Shown here: in pieces, positions 11,334-22,699 of the stretch | How the letters are laid out: each line of letters opens with the position of its first letter | How positions within the stretch are numbered: position 1 is the first letter of the stretch | DNA from: Gonocerus acuteangulatus | Lineage: Eukaryota > Arthropoda > Insecta > Hemiptera > Coreidae | Reading direction: 5' to 3' | DNA length: 64,000 bases | Assembly: GCA_946811695.1 (NCBI GenBank) | Contig: OX328125.1 | Location: 37,004,734-37,068,733 of the forward strand | Made by a program: the position numbers and the translations under genes | Notes under the pieces: generated by a model | The model's input: only the letters and a program-made list of their open reading frames with translations | Databases searched by the model: none | What the model was told of the DNA's origin: nothing

Positions 11334-11575
11334 TCAGTCATAGGGTTTTCCAAGAACGTTGGTATTCTTCAGGCAGTTAAATATCGGTCCTATATATTGG
11401 CTCCCATCGCCGAGTAGGTCTGTCATGTTGTATGGCCAGTCATAGTTTTGTCTCTGTATACATTCTGTCAGTAAGTGTTTTATAGTCAGTGTTGACTTGC
11501 AAAGTTCACACACAATGTTGGGAATGTACGAATGTTCATTACTAAATTTCAGGCCTTTTTTAGGATCATTTATAT
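11334..11575 (-). pseudogene. LINE C-terminal zinc-knuckle fragment
   Basis: The minus strand reads NIVCELCKSTLTIKHLLTEC..., giving C-x2-C-x8-H-x4-C, and then about 40 residues ending GKPYD and a stop. The domain matches the LINE tail domain seen elsewhere in the window. It is 5' truncated and has no associated RNase H. Confidence 0.75.
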
Positions 11576-11887
11576 CTTTTCCCCTGGCATTAATGCTGTT
11601 ACATTAAGTAAAACTCCGGAACTTTAAAAACATTAAATGTTGAAGGTAGAGTGATGGTTATTTATGAATCAGGGGAGTGTTGCCACAGCTGATGTACTTC
11701 CTTCGAAGAGGGAAGTAACTTTTAAACTTCCTCACTTCATAATGAAACCTTATAAATCTTTATAGAAAATGCCAAACTACTCCCCCCTCCCTTACCTGCC
11801 ACTTTCGGCGGGGAAAATAAGATTCATTATTATTATTATTATTTATTGAGATTTTTGAATGATTATGCTCCCTTAGTTAAATGCTGT

Positions 11888-11961
11888 AATGTCGGTATTA
11901 TCGTCAGATAATTTCAATATATATATATACCTATATATTTCAATATATAGTTATATATAGG

Positions 11962-12027
<66 letters not shown>
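11888..12027. repeat. (TA)n tract with flanking inverted segment
   Basis: TGTCGGTATTATCGTCAGAT (11889-11908) precedes a (TA)n run to 12027. Its inverted copy lies at about 13190-13215, on the far side of the palindromic element. The inverted symmetry therefore continues beyond that element's own termini. Confidence 0.7.
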
Positions 12028-12030
<3 letters not shown>

Positions 12031-13126
12031 GGTGTCCCAGTATATGTGTCCACCCCCTTTTCCTCTTAGAGTTGTTGGAATTTCGAAATGAAACATGGTA
12101 GGTCTTAGTTATGTTGCTTGAGGTTACTTTTGAAGGTTCAGTTGACTTTCTAACATTCTCCAGTTTTTCTCCAGCGCATCTAACTCTTGATTTTCCAATG
12201 GCGGCAGGTATTTTTTATGACGAATTCTGATAGAAAATTTAATTTTAAGACTAATTTATTCCGAGACATATTTTGATCCGACGCACCGTTTGCGCGTAAA
12301 ACGCAAAAAACTGAAAAATATTGCCCTTTTGTAGACAAATTCCTATTTATCACTGAAACCAAGCCTTGTACGTAAAAACACCTCAATGTAAACGTTGTAG
12401 CCTATTAATTTTCCTTTCAGATGATACCAAGATCAAAGTTGTAGACTAAATATTTAACGGGTTATCATGAATGAAAACAAAGGCAATTTTTTTTTTAGTT
12501 TTATGATATAATAATTTCATATGGAAAAATAAATTTATTCTGTTCTGTTTTATAATAATTTTTATGTACATTTTTTCATAAAGTAAATAAGTACTTTTTT
12601 TTATTGTTTATGTCAGCTACTTTTTTTTCTATTCATATCGATTTTCTGAATTGTTCCTTTTAAAACTTTTAAGGTATATTTTTCATTCATAATATCCCGT
12701 TAAATATTAAACCTACAACTTTGATTTTGGTATCACCTGAAAGGAAAATTAATAGGCTACAACGTTTGTATCGAGGTGTTTTTACGTAAAAGGCTTGGTT
12801 TCAGTGATAAATAGGAATTTGTCTACAAAAGGGCGATATTTTTCAGCTTTTTGCGTTTTACGCGCAAACGGTGCGTCGGATCAAAAGATGTCTTGGAATA
12901 AATTAGTCTTAAAATTAAATTTTCTATCAGAATTCGTCATAAAAAATACCTGCCGCCATTAGAAAATCAAGAGTTAGATGCGCAGGAGAAAAACTGGAGA
13001 ATGTTGCAAAGTCAACTAAACCTTTAAAAGAAACCTCATGCAGGATAACTAAGACCTACCAAGTTTCATTTCGAAATTCCAACAACTCTAGGAGGAAAAG
13101 GAGGTGGACCCATATACTGGGACACC

Positions 13127-13129
<3 letters not shown>
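12028..13129. mobile_element. 1.1-kb palindromic TIR element (CAGGGTGTCCC ends)
   Basis: It begins CAGGGTGTCCCAGTATATG and ends with the inverted copy, with TA on each side. Arms of about 450 bases (12028-12477 and 12681-13129) are close to perfect inverted copies around a 200-base AT-rich loop. TA flanks and short termini suit a TA-targeting cut-and-paste element, but no transposase is encoded. The 68-codon minus frame at 12180-12386 lies inside an arm and is not a gene. Confidence 0.85.
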
Positions 13130-13180
<51 letters not shown>

Positions 13181-13300
13181 ACATATTAAATTATCTGACG
13201 ATAATACCGACATTATATATATATATTGAAATATATAGGTATATATATATATATATATATATATATTTCAATATATAGGTATATATATATAAATAAGTGT
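13130..13300. repeat. (TA)n tracts
   Basis: Three TA-rich runs (13130-13176, 13216-13228, 13240-13264) separated by short unique pieces. Part of the extended symmetry around 12028-13129. Confidence 0.9.
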
Positions 13301-14665
13301 GTGTGTATGTGTTACACATATCATTCTAGTCTCGAGCAGTTGCTTTTTTATCAATCACTACCGTCTAAGGCATACAAGCTCTTTCGCTGTGGCTTTTTGA
13401 CCAATACAGTTTATATTTGACAGTCAGCATTTTTTAATTGTATTTTTTTAAATGAAAAACACCATATGTCCGTGATAAACATGTTTTTTTATTACATGCT
13501 ATTTGTAATCGTACAAGTCGAGTAGGTAGAGAGAGTGTAAATTTCCCTAAGAGTTGGCGACCGCAAGTCTCCTGTGTATTGTGGCAAGTACATCTCGCTG
13601 TTTGGATGTGTTTCACGAAATTAAAAAAAAAAAAAAAAGTTTGTTTCACTTCCAAGCATTAGAAAAAACACTGAAGATAACGGAAACGCGCTTTGATGAT
13701 GCAGTTCCACCCTGTTTAACATTTAATATAACTATTCGCTTTTTATTATTTTCAATGTAACTGGTTTTGATACATATTTATTGTTTTCATATTTAAACAA
13801 ATTAATTTTTAAGTTGTTGAAACAAACCTTTTAAAATTGTAATTTTTTGGGACGTTTAATTAACTAATGATTTCTTTTTTTGTTATATATTCAGGTATGC
13901 GGTGGGGTCTCCAATAAAAATATTGATTTATATAACTTTAATAACTCAAGAAATACTTAATAATTTTACAAATTTTGCTAATAAATTTTAATAATACTCC
14001 GCTTTTAAAGAATTTTGATAGCAGGTTGGGAGCTTTCACCGGAAAGATACTAATTTAGTTTGACGTGTGTTGAATATTACGAACGGTAGGTTTGCTGAAA
14101 GGGTTCCCTAACTCATTATGTTTGTTTAAAGGGAGAAGAAAATTAACACCAAAAATAATTCTGGTTATTCCATGAAAGTAAGTTAGTACATCTCTTTCGA
14201 AATATTTTTAATTATAAAAGTAGAGCAAATTTTTTAATATATATTAGTTATATTTAGAACCTATAATTTCACGGTGATTATATTTAGGTTTATTACTGTC
14301 TAGGAAAATAATTGTATTTTACCCCTTTGAAGTTCTTTTTATAGATACTCTTTATAAAAAAGGTTCTTATTGGGGCGAGAGTTCATTATATTTTATTTTT
14401 GGTATCTATAAGGTTTATTCATAACTTGGAAGATGTGGTTTATATAGGAAAACGTGTATTAGCAGTCTTCTTAGCCTGACAGATGAGTGAAAGATGTTTT
14501 AATGAAACAATTAGTGTGTTCATTTTTGTGATTTAGGTTTTGATATTATGTGCTTGATTATATTGAATCCATGATTTTATTCTCCTAGTAATAGACTTTT
14601 AAAAAATTCCGTCAATACTTGAGACACGTATGCAACATCTCTACGTTCAAGACAGATGGTTTTTA

Positions 14666-14698
<33 letters not shown>

Positions 14699-14700
14699 AC

Positions 14701-14747
<47 letters not shown>

Positions 14748-15885
14748 GGTGTATGCATATACAAGAGTATGATAAGCTAGGATATGCAGGAAATAGCGCT
14801 TTCCATGCAAACAACACATGTTCCGAGCTAATCTAGATGATATATTGTACAATACTTTTTTGATGTTGTGGTATAACTGTTGTGGTTTTTTAAGTAGATA
14901 TTTTCAATATATTACGTTTATTTCGATAAGATGATGCTTGAAAAACTTACAATGTTATGTGTGCAACTTTTTTGTGGTTAACTAATTATATAAATAATAA
15001 AAAATAAATATTTAAAATAATTGCATTACATTTTCCTATTCGTTAATTTTTATACAAATTAATTCGCCCGTTTGTGGGTTCAAATCCAGACCTGGCAATT
15101 TAATTTGCCAAAAAAAGATAAAGATTTTACAAGTGAGTTACTTACAGGAGAAAATTTCATTTTTCTGATTTAATGTTTATTAATTTAGGTCATTCAAACA
15201 TAAGCGTTTTAATTTAATGAAATGGACTAATACGTTCACCATCTTTGCTTTTTCAAACATTCTGGAGTGTGATCCGCTTTTAACTGTAATTCAGTCATTC
15301 AGCATTTTTTTAGTTTTTCCAAAGAAAAATATGAAGCGAGAGCGACTGGACATTGAATGTTTCAGCCGAATTAAAACGTATTTTTGGAGCCATTAAAGCG
15401 ACTTCATAGACTTTTTTTTAAATGTGAAAAAGCTCTTTGTTGTCGAGAGCTATCCAGAATTCCGGTCGTGGCACAAAATCAAAGGCCATTTGAAATCTAA
15501 GAATTCAGCAAAGATTTTTTTCCCCTTTGATCATAGAATCTGGTGGTCTTTAATTTTTCCCTTGAAATTAATGCAACTCTTTTCCTCTCCATAATTCCGC
15601 AGATTTTCGTTCGATGAAAAACTTCATAAAAAGTAGGGCTTAAAGCAAGGACATAGCCTTGGAGTTTTTGACCCACAGATGTCTCGACACTCGTTCCCAT
15701 CGTGTAAAAGTTTATACAAATGTTTTGTCAAATAATGACACCCCATTCTTATGATTTTTCTTTTAAATTCTAAATACCTACTTTCAGGGTGAAAAAAAAA
15801 ATAGAATGTGTATCTTGATAAGAGACAAACACATATACAGATTGGGTGGATTATAGACTCTAATGATAGTTGTTTTTGAGGGCTT
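13300..15885. other. Long non-coding stretch
   Basis: AT-rich sequence with a CT tract (14660-14699) and a (TG)n tract (14709-14740). Short frames on both strands (60-102 codons, for example 15624-15932 minus) show no motif. A GCGCTTTGATGATGCAGTTC motif at 13688 belongs to a recurrent family described under findings. Confidence 0.55.
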
Positions 15886-15889
15886 AGAG

Positions 15890-16713
15890 GTGAAGTTGTA
15901 ATGATTACCGATATGTGAATCGATCTATGCAAAAAGGGCTTCAGTCTATTTTTTTTCCAAAGATTTAGTGATGGATTCGTAGTCTCTGACGGTCACTAGA
16001 CATTTCTATGTTAAGAACACTTTAGTCCAATACATTGTTGCCAGAGAAACACATGTAGCAAAAAAATTCATTAACGGCATTGTAGCACATAACTTTCGTT
16101 TACTCCAAGGTCTTCAGGCTCCAGTGTTTCATCCCAATCCTGCCTACCCAGGAGGGAAGGTCCCCCATCAAGCAGAAAAACGTTGAATAAATTAAGAAGT
16201 TGATGCCATATGTTTCAGAAGAGCACAATAAATTTTTACTGTGAAATATTGGGTTGGCCAAAAACTATAAACATAGATGAAGAAGTTCAAGACGATTAAG
16301 CATTACATTACTCATTGTATGAACTTCATATCATGCAAATATTTCTTACATATTGTACCATAGATAATAAACTGTTACTCAATATATCCTACAATGTTTT
16401 TTAAATTATATTAGACCTTATATTTTGAAAGGAGGTACTCCTTAGGCTGTTCCATGCAAGAAGAGCTTCAGTCCAAGCACTATTATTATATTTTAATAAT
16501 ATAATGCATTTGTTAGTAATAATGTTTCATATATAACTTTTGTCAGTATGGGGTACTCAGAAAACAAAAAAGTAGCACAATAATAAAACAAATGAAGGGT
16601 GTAGACAGTTTTTTCTCGTTTTCTCAAAACTACTGATTATGGACTGAAGCTCTTTTTTCATGGATCGATTCATGTATGGTTCTGGGGTTTCTTCCAAAAT
16701 ACTACAACTTTAC
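15890..16713. mobile_element. Possible decayed inverted-repeat element
   Basis: AGTTGTA ... ATGTGAATCGATC ... AGGGCTTCAGTC at 15894-15945 is matched in inverted orientation at 16637-16712, with gaps. A third, direct partial copy (AGAAGAGCTTCAGTCCA) lies at 16459. The interior is AT-rich with no coding signal. Confidence 0.4.
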
Positions 16714-17140
16714 TAATTTTGATGTGATGATTCCAAAGATATAATCGGTTGTTTTCTACCACGTACCATGTTTGCACAATTAGTAGTTATATGTTTTACT
16801 GTAGTTCTGGGCCTATAGAACTGTATAGAACTAGAAAACGAAGAAATAATACTTTTTGTATTGTTGAAATGAATGTACTTCACAACAATATAACAATAAA
16901 CAAGTGTAACATACAAAAATCTTGCATATTTTAAATCCAATCCCTGCAAATATAGCTTTGCATGAAACATACAAAAACTTAAAAATACTTCTAGAAAAAT
17001 TAAAGTATGAACATAAGTGGCAGGTTTGTAGACATTTAAATGTTATTGGCATGCTACAACACCAGCAATCAAGCAACACTAAAATGCCATGTTTTATTAC
17101 AGTCGAGCCTAGTCCGATCATTACACAAGAGAAAATTGGG

Positions 17141-18536
17141 AGTAGAGAGACAGTCTCGTGCCTGGAATGAAAAATGTAAATCATGAGTGTCATGTGGACT
17201 CCAAAAATGTTCTTATACCACCTTTTCACATAAAATTAGGCTTAATCGAACAATATTTGAAGTCTTTAAATAAGAATGGCAACTGCTACCATTATATATA
17301 TATATATATATGCAAGATGTTTCCTGAAATATCTGATCCTAAACTGAGTAGAGAGACAGTCTCGTGCCTGGAATGAAAAATGTAAATCATGAGTGTCATG
17401 TGGACTCCAAAAATGTTCCTATACCACCTTTTCACATAAAATTAGGCTTAATCGAACAATATTTGAAGTCTTTAAATAAGAATGGCAACTGCTACCAGTA
17501 TATATATATTTATATATATATGCAAGATGTTTCCTGAAATATCTGATCCTAAACTGAGTAGAGAGACAGTCTCGTGCCTGGAATGAAAAATGTAAATCAT
17601 GAGTGTCATGTGGACTCCAAAAATGTTCTTATACCACCTTTTCACATAAAATTAGGCTTAATCGAACAATATTTGAAGTCTTTAAATAAGAATGGCAACT
17701 GCTACCATTATATATATATATATATATGCAAGATGTTTCCTGAAATATCTGATCCTAAACTGAGTAGAGAGACAGTCTCGTGCCTGGAATGAAAAATGTA
17801 AATCATGAGTGTCATGTGGACTCCAAAAATGTTCTTATACCACCTTTTCACATAAAATTAGGCTTAATCGAACAATATTTGAAGTCTTTAAATAAGAATG
17901 GCAACTGCTACCAGTATATATATATTTATATATATATGCAAGATGTTTCCTGAAATATCTGATCCTAAACTGAGTAGAGAGACAGTCTCGTGCCTGGAAT
18001 GAAAAATGTAAATCATGAGTGTCATGTGGACTCCAAAAATGTTCTTATACCACCTTTTCACATAAAATTAGGCTTAATCGAACAATATTTGAAGTCTTTA
18101 AATAAGAATGGCAACTGCTACCAGTATATATATATATATATGCAAGATGTTTCCTGAAATATCTGATCCTAAACTGAGTAGAGAGACAGTCTCGTGCCTG
18201 GAATGAAAAATGTAAATCATGAGTGTCATGTGGACTCCAAAAATGTTCTTATACCACCTTTTCACATAAAATTAGGCTTAATCGAACAATATTTGAAGTC
18301 TTTAAATAAGAATGGCAACTGCTACCAGTATATATATATATATATATATATGCAAGATGTTTCCTGAAATATCTGATCCTAAACTGAGTAGAGAGACAGT
18401 CTCGTGCCTGGAATGAAAAATGTAAATCATGAGTGTCATGTGGACTCCAAAAATGTTCTTATACCACCTTTTCACATAAAATTAGGCTTAATCGAACAAT
18501 ATTTGAAGTCTTTAAATAAGAATGGCAACTGCTACC

Positions 18537-18596
<60 letters not shown>

Positions 18597-18628
18597 AGAT
18601 GTTTCCTGAAATATCTGATCCTAAACTT
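17141..18628 (+). repeat. Seven-unit tandem array inside X-ORF, each unit with a (TA)n core
   Basis: Units start at 17141, 17347, 17557, 17763, 17973, 18177 and 18387, giving spacings of 206, 210, 206, 210, 204 and 210. The last unit is lengthened by a long TA tract. Each unit runs from AGTAGAGAGACAGTCTCGTG to ATCTGATCCTAAACTG and encodes the same X-ORF segment, interrupted by a TA tract between the CY(H/Q)Y and CKMFPE codons. TA tract types differ: ATTA(TA)n in units 1, 3 and 7, GTATATATATTTATA in units 2 and 4, and simple GTA(TA)n in units 5 and 6. Units 1-2 and 3-4 therefore form duplicated dimers. Confidence 0.95.
18538..18594. repeat. (TA)n tract in the last array unit
   Basis: About 28 TA repeats, the longest tract of the array. 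It sits at the same codon position as the shorter tracts in the other six units. Confidence 0.95.
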
Positions 18629-18838
18629 AAAGAAGGAGTATTTGTTGGACCACAATTTAGAAAGTTGATTTCTGTTACCTTATTTGAAAAAATCTTAACA
18701 GATACTGAAAAAAAGAGGCCAGGATTGGTTTTAAAAGTGTCATCAAAAACAATTTGGGAAATTACAAAAATATTTTTTTTTGCCCACAAACAAAATAATT
18801 TTAGAAAGATGGGCTGCAATATGAGTGTAAAAGTAAAG

Positions 18839-20820
18839 GGTCTCACCGTGTTTCCACATAAAATCTGGACTGGCTTCTGTCTTGACTTTGATGTCATTTT
18901 TTATTTCTAGTTCTTAGAAATAATTTTTCGTCAATTATCAAGCCTCTAACTCTAGTCGTTTTGAGGGAATAAGGCTTGAAACCCCAAACTTCAAAGTCGT
19001 TTTTCTATAAAACTATACTAGATATTTAAATGAAAATAATGTGAAGTGAAGCTATTGATTAGGTGTACCTTGCGTGTTTTTTTCATAATTTTCTGACCAC
19101 TTATAAGATAAGAAAAAAAATTGTGAAGATTTGAAGGGCGGTTTTCCCTAACAACCCCTCCAAGCACACCTACCAAAAAAATCACGTAAAATCAGTATCT
19201 TCTCAACTATTATCCGTAAAAGTTTCATAGATATGTGAAGGGTGCATCATACATGAAATTACGAAAATCCTATATCGATAGCTAAACACTAAAAACCAGA
19301 TGTCTCGAAAATATCTCAACTTACTCTTAGGACGTTTTTGTTATTTAAATATGAACCCTCAGATTGCTCAGTGCATAATCTGTATTATACAGATCGAAAA
19401 ACTATTGTCATATAGCAAGTCACTAAAATAATAAAAATCTTCATTTTCTACAAAAGTTAATTAATCTTAATCACTATTTTCCTCAATAGTTTTGGTAACA
19501 TTTGTAACATGAGATGAAACTGGAACAAATGTTATCTCGCTGTTCTATTAGACGGCAATAAAAACGATATTCATGTTGAGTACTTATAAGAAAATGGCAA
19601 CATATTAATGATTAAAGTGCGTTATCGGCACTTCAATAGTAAGAAATATCGAATGTTTCATTGAATACAATTTTTTTTTTCTAATTTTTTTTTATATTTA
19701 TTTATGAGCATGTATGCGTATCTAAGGCGTTTCACTCCAAACAGTTATTGCATATGTACATCAGTTATAATATTACATATATACATCTATAAACAAGTGG
19801 TACTATTCGTATACATCTGGTTGATCAATTAGTAATAAATCGGATTACATAATGTTACATATTCATTCACTACATATTATTCGTTCTTTACAGTTTACCA
19901 AGTGACGCAATACCTTCGTTTTGTTTTTTATTGAATATAATAGAGAGATGGGATGTTTCTCTTGTGATTTTTTTTTTTTTAATACAATGCGTACAAGGGC
20001 ATAAAAATATACACGTGTGATTACGCTAATGGAAATAGGAGCATAGGTTGCTGGTCACAGGTAGCCTCGATAATTTATTTCTTATCACTTGGTCGTTACT
20101 AATAAAAAAAAATTGAACCCGCGGAAATATTAACACATTTTTTCGAAGTTACAAGTGATACCAAAACTATTGAGAAAAATAGTGATTAAGATTAATTATC
20201 TTTTGTAGAAAATGAAGATTTTTATTATTTTAGTGACTTGCTATATGACAATAGTTTTTCGATCTGTATAATACAGATTATGCACCCAGCAATCTGAGTG
20301 TTCATATGTAAATAACAAAAACGTCCTAAGAGTAAGTTGAGATATTTTCGATACATCTGGTTTTTAGTGTTTAGCTATCGATATGGGATTTTTGTAATTT
20401 CATGTATGATGCACCCTTCGCACATCTATGAAACTTTCACGGATAATAGTTGAGAAGTTACTGATTTTACGTGATTTTTTTTTGGTAGGTGTGCTTGGAG
20501 GGGTAGTTAGGGAAAACCGTCCTTCAAATCTTCACAATTTTTTTTCTTATCTTATAAGTGGTCCGAAAATTATGAAAAAAATACGCAAGGTACACCTAAT
20601 TAATAGCTTCACTTCACATACTTTTCATTTAAATATCTAGTATAGTTTCATAGAAAAACGACTTTGAAGTTTGGGGTTTCAACCCTTATTCCCTCAAAAC
20701 GAGTAGAGTTAGAGGCTTGATAATTGACGAAAAATTATTTCTAGGAACTAGAAATAAAATAATGGCATCAAAGTCAAGAAAGACGCCAGTGCAGATTTCA
20801 TATGGAAACACGGTGAGACC
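18839..20820. mobile_element. 2-kb foldback element inserted in X-ORF
   Basis: Terminal inverted repeats start GGTCTCACCGTGTTTCCA and continue as arms of about 670 bases (18839-19508 and 20150-20820) with a few mismatches and small gaps, around a loop of about 640 bases. X-ORF codons stop at the left edge and resume at the first base after the right edge, so the boundaries are well defined. I see no clear target duplication. No transposase. Short frames (for example 20428-20640) lie inside an arm and are not genes. Confidence 0.85.
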
Positions 20821-21014
20821 TTTTTCTGCACTCTCGCTTGATTTTTTTTTTTTTTTTTTCAGAAAATCTTGGCTGTGTCAGTGAAAGATTTCACCAGAAC
20901 ATACTAACGCTACTAGAGAAAATTGAATACAAATATGAAAGCTGATTATTCCTGGTTGCTGAAAAGAGATGTATCAAACTCTTTCCGAAGTAGGAACTCT
21001 ACAAAACGTTCATT

Positions 21015-21715
21015 TCAAGGTAGTATGTAGAAAACTGCTGAAATGTTCAAATATAAGTTATGATGTGAAACATTAGTTAATTTTGAAGATTGTTGTGTTA
21101 ACATTTGTGGATTTATTAACTTATATTTAATAATATAACTTAAATACAATAGAAGCAAGTATTTCCTGTATAGTGAAAAATCGGTACTTGATGAAAAAAA
21201 ACTAAGTTCATATTCTGATTAAGCACACTAAAATTAAGGATAATGACATATAATTAAATAAATATTTTGTTGAATATTTGGTCAACTTTTTTTTTTTTTT
21301 TTTAAACTCATATTTCCGTTTTATTTTTATTTCCTAATTTTTTTCCTTTTCAATATACTATTATATAAAATAATCTTATTTGTTGTTCATTTTTATATTA
21401 CTATGATAAATATATACATAATAATTTATGAATGATCAATTAATGAAAATTATTAATGATTAAATATAATACGTTGAACCTATTTTTGAACCTATTCAAA
21501 CATTTTTATCACCTAAAAAACCTAAAATGGATTTTTTAATAAAAACCAAAAAAGACCTATTATGGCTGTTGAAAAAACGTAATTGGATGCTTATTTTATC
21601 CTAGAAATAAGGTCCCTAGTTATGATTGTCATTTCATCACTTCCTCAATCCAGCCCACTTACTATCATCTCTCCTTTATTCTTCCTACTCCAAGAAGAAT
21701 TCTTACTGACTCTTG
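21015..21715. other. AT-rich non-coding stretch
   Basis: T-rich and A-rich runs (for example 21286-21303) with no recognisable gene. Confidence 0.55.
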
Positions 21716-21719
21716 CAAA

Positions 21720-22205
21720 AATCCTTATCTTCCGCTGAAGTACTGGAGTGGTGTCGTCGACCTTTAAGCCATTTTGAGGTAAAGGTGCTTAAAGGTGAGA
21801 GAGGGACCGAGTGCCAAGTCAGGTGGAAGGCGATTCTTAATAGGCGTGGAGGGGGGTTCTAATCCCGCAGGAGCTCTGAGAGGCTTAGATGACGAGGGAG
21901 GTACTCGAGCCCCGTCGGATTTCAGCTACTTCAGCCCTGGTGGCTCTTTTTTAGAAGAATGAAGCTCTCGCCCTTTCAGAGCTCTCCTATCCACACTTCC
22001 GGGGAGCATTTCCAAACAGGAAGATCCCTAAGGTTGAATTGCTCCCCGGCTTGGAAAAGGTTTTCGTTAATCCTTCTCTCGGCCCTTTAGGCCGTCGGAG
22101 AGAAATGAAATGGCGATTGGAAAAGAGAGGCGTTGCTACTTTTCTGAAACCTTTTAGCGCCAATGAAGTCAGCTGAAACTCACCAAGTTTTAGAATCCTT
22201 TTCAA
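21720..22205. other. GC-richer island of unknown nature
   Basis: A block clearly richer in G+C than its surroundings, containing GGGTTCTAATCCCGC, which resembles a polymerase III B box, and a later palindromic patch GGCCCTTTAGGCCGTCGGAG. A 72-codon minus frame (21987-22205) has no motif. It ends in an (AAG)n/A-rich tail at 22206-22230, so a SINE-like or other retroposed unit is possible. Confidence 0.35.
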
Positions 22206-22320
22206 AGAAGAAGAAGAAGAAAAAAAAAATTAATTTCATAAAGATTAGTTACTACGGTCCAGATGTGTTAGTATTTAATCCAGTCCTCTCGGCAGAGTTA
22301 CCCTGAGGGAAATATATATA

Positions 22321-22690
22321 TATATATATTCACTTGTTCTTGTTTATTTTTATGGCAAGGGGTCGAAAAGGCAGTACACCTTTCGTTCAATTTCACTACT
22401 TTATTTGCTATCTTTGCCCGATATGTTTCGTGCCTTTGTGTCACACCTCTTCAGGGGCTTTGTTTATCACGAAGTCCCCTCGTCATGTATACTGGTTTGA
22501 GTCAGGCGTTTGCTGGTATACATGACGTCAGGACTTCCTGATAAGGAAAGCCCTTGAAGAGGTGTGAGTTAAAGGAACGAAACGTGGGTAAAAACACAAA
22601 ACAAATAAAGTAGTCAAATTGAACGAAAGATGTACTCCTTTATCGACCCCTTGCCATAAAAAGAGCAATAGCAAGTGAAAAATATATATT
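22321..22690. mobile_element. Foldback element family C
   Basis: Arms of about 165 bases: left from TATATTCACTTG through ATGGCAAGGGGTCGA, ACTTTATTTG and TTTCG; right is the inverted equivalent ending CAAGTGAAAAATATA. The centre holds a second palindrome, ATACTGG/CTGGTATACATGACG. Each arm carries an outward-facing hammerhead-like string. Non-coding, although a 63-codon frame runs across it by chance. Confidence 0.75.
22416..22458 (-). ncRNA. Hammerhead-like motif, foldback C, left arm, with helix I
   Basis: Minus strand: GCCC, CTGAAGAG, a stem GTGT/GCAC, GAAACATATC, then GGGC. The GCCC immediately before the core pairs perfectly with the GGGC immediately after the ATC triplet, which is where hammerhead helix I should lie. 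Helix III would be ACATAT, one change from the self-complementary ACATGT of family D. The right-arm copy (22553-22586) is degenerate: CTTGAAGAG and GAAACGTGGG. Confidence 0.45.
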
Positions 22691-22699
22691 GGGTCAGCA

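Larger units (their letters stand above)
16922..21010 (+). pseudogene. X-ORF: decayed repetitive ORF, C-terminal part, interrupted by tandem duplication and a foldback
   Basis: Unnamed protein family; I associate it with uncharacterised repetitive proteins in arthropod annotations, and its function is unknown. Readable blocks in order are LEKLKYEHKWQVC (about 16995), HLNVIGMLQHQQ and PCF (17030-17100). Then comes VLIPPFHIKLGLIEQYLKSL, repeated in each tandem unit, then CKMFPEISDPKLKEGVFVGP (to about 18650), MGCNMSVKV (18810-18836), and after the foldback FLHSRL ... SENLGCVSERFHQNILTLLE (20823-20930). Stops and frameshifts lie in the first half and after 20940. Flank blocks resume exactly at the foldback edge. 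Other parts of the family lie at 42740-43100 and 60680-61090. Confidence 0.65.

Noticed and set aside
16831..17229. 132-codon minus-strand open frame
   Set aside because: It is antisense to the X-ORF coding blocks and shows no motif; a shadow frame.
17141..18628. CRISPR-like array
   Set aside because: Units are about 206-210 bp, near-identical throughout, with no short repeat/variable spacer pattern, and the context is eukaryotic. It is a tandem duplication.
18538..18897. 119-codon minus-strand open frame
   Set aside because: It is antisense to X-ORF and ends in the TA tract.
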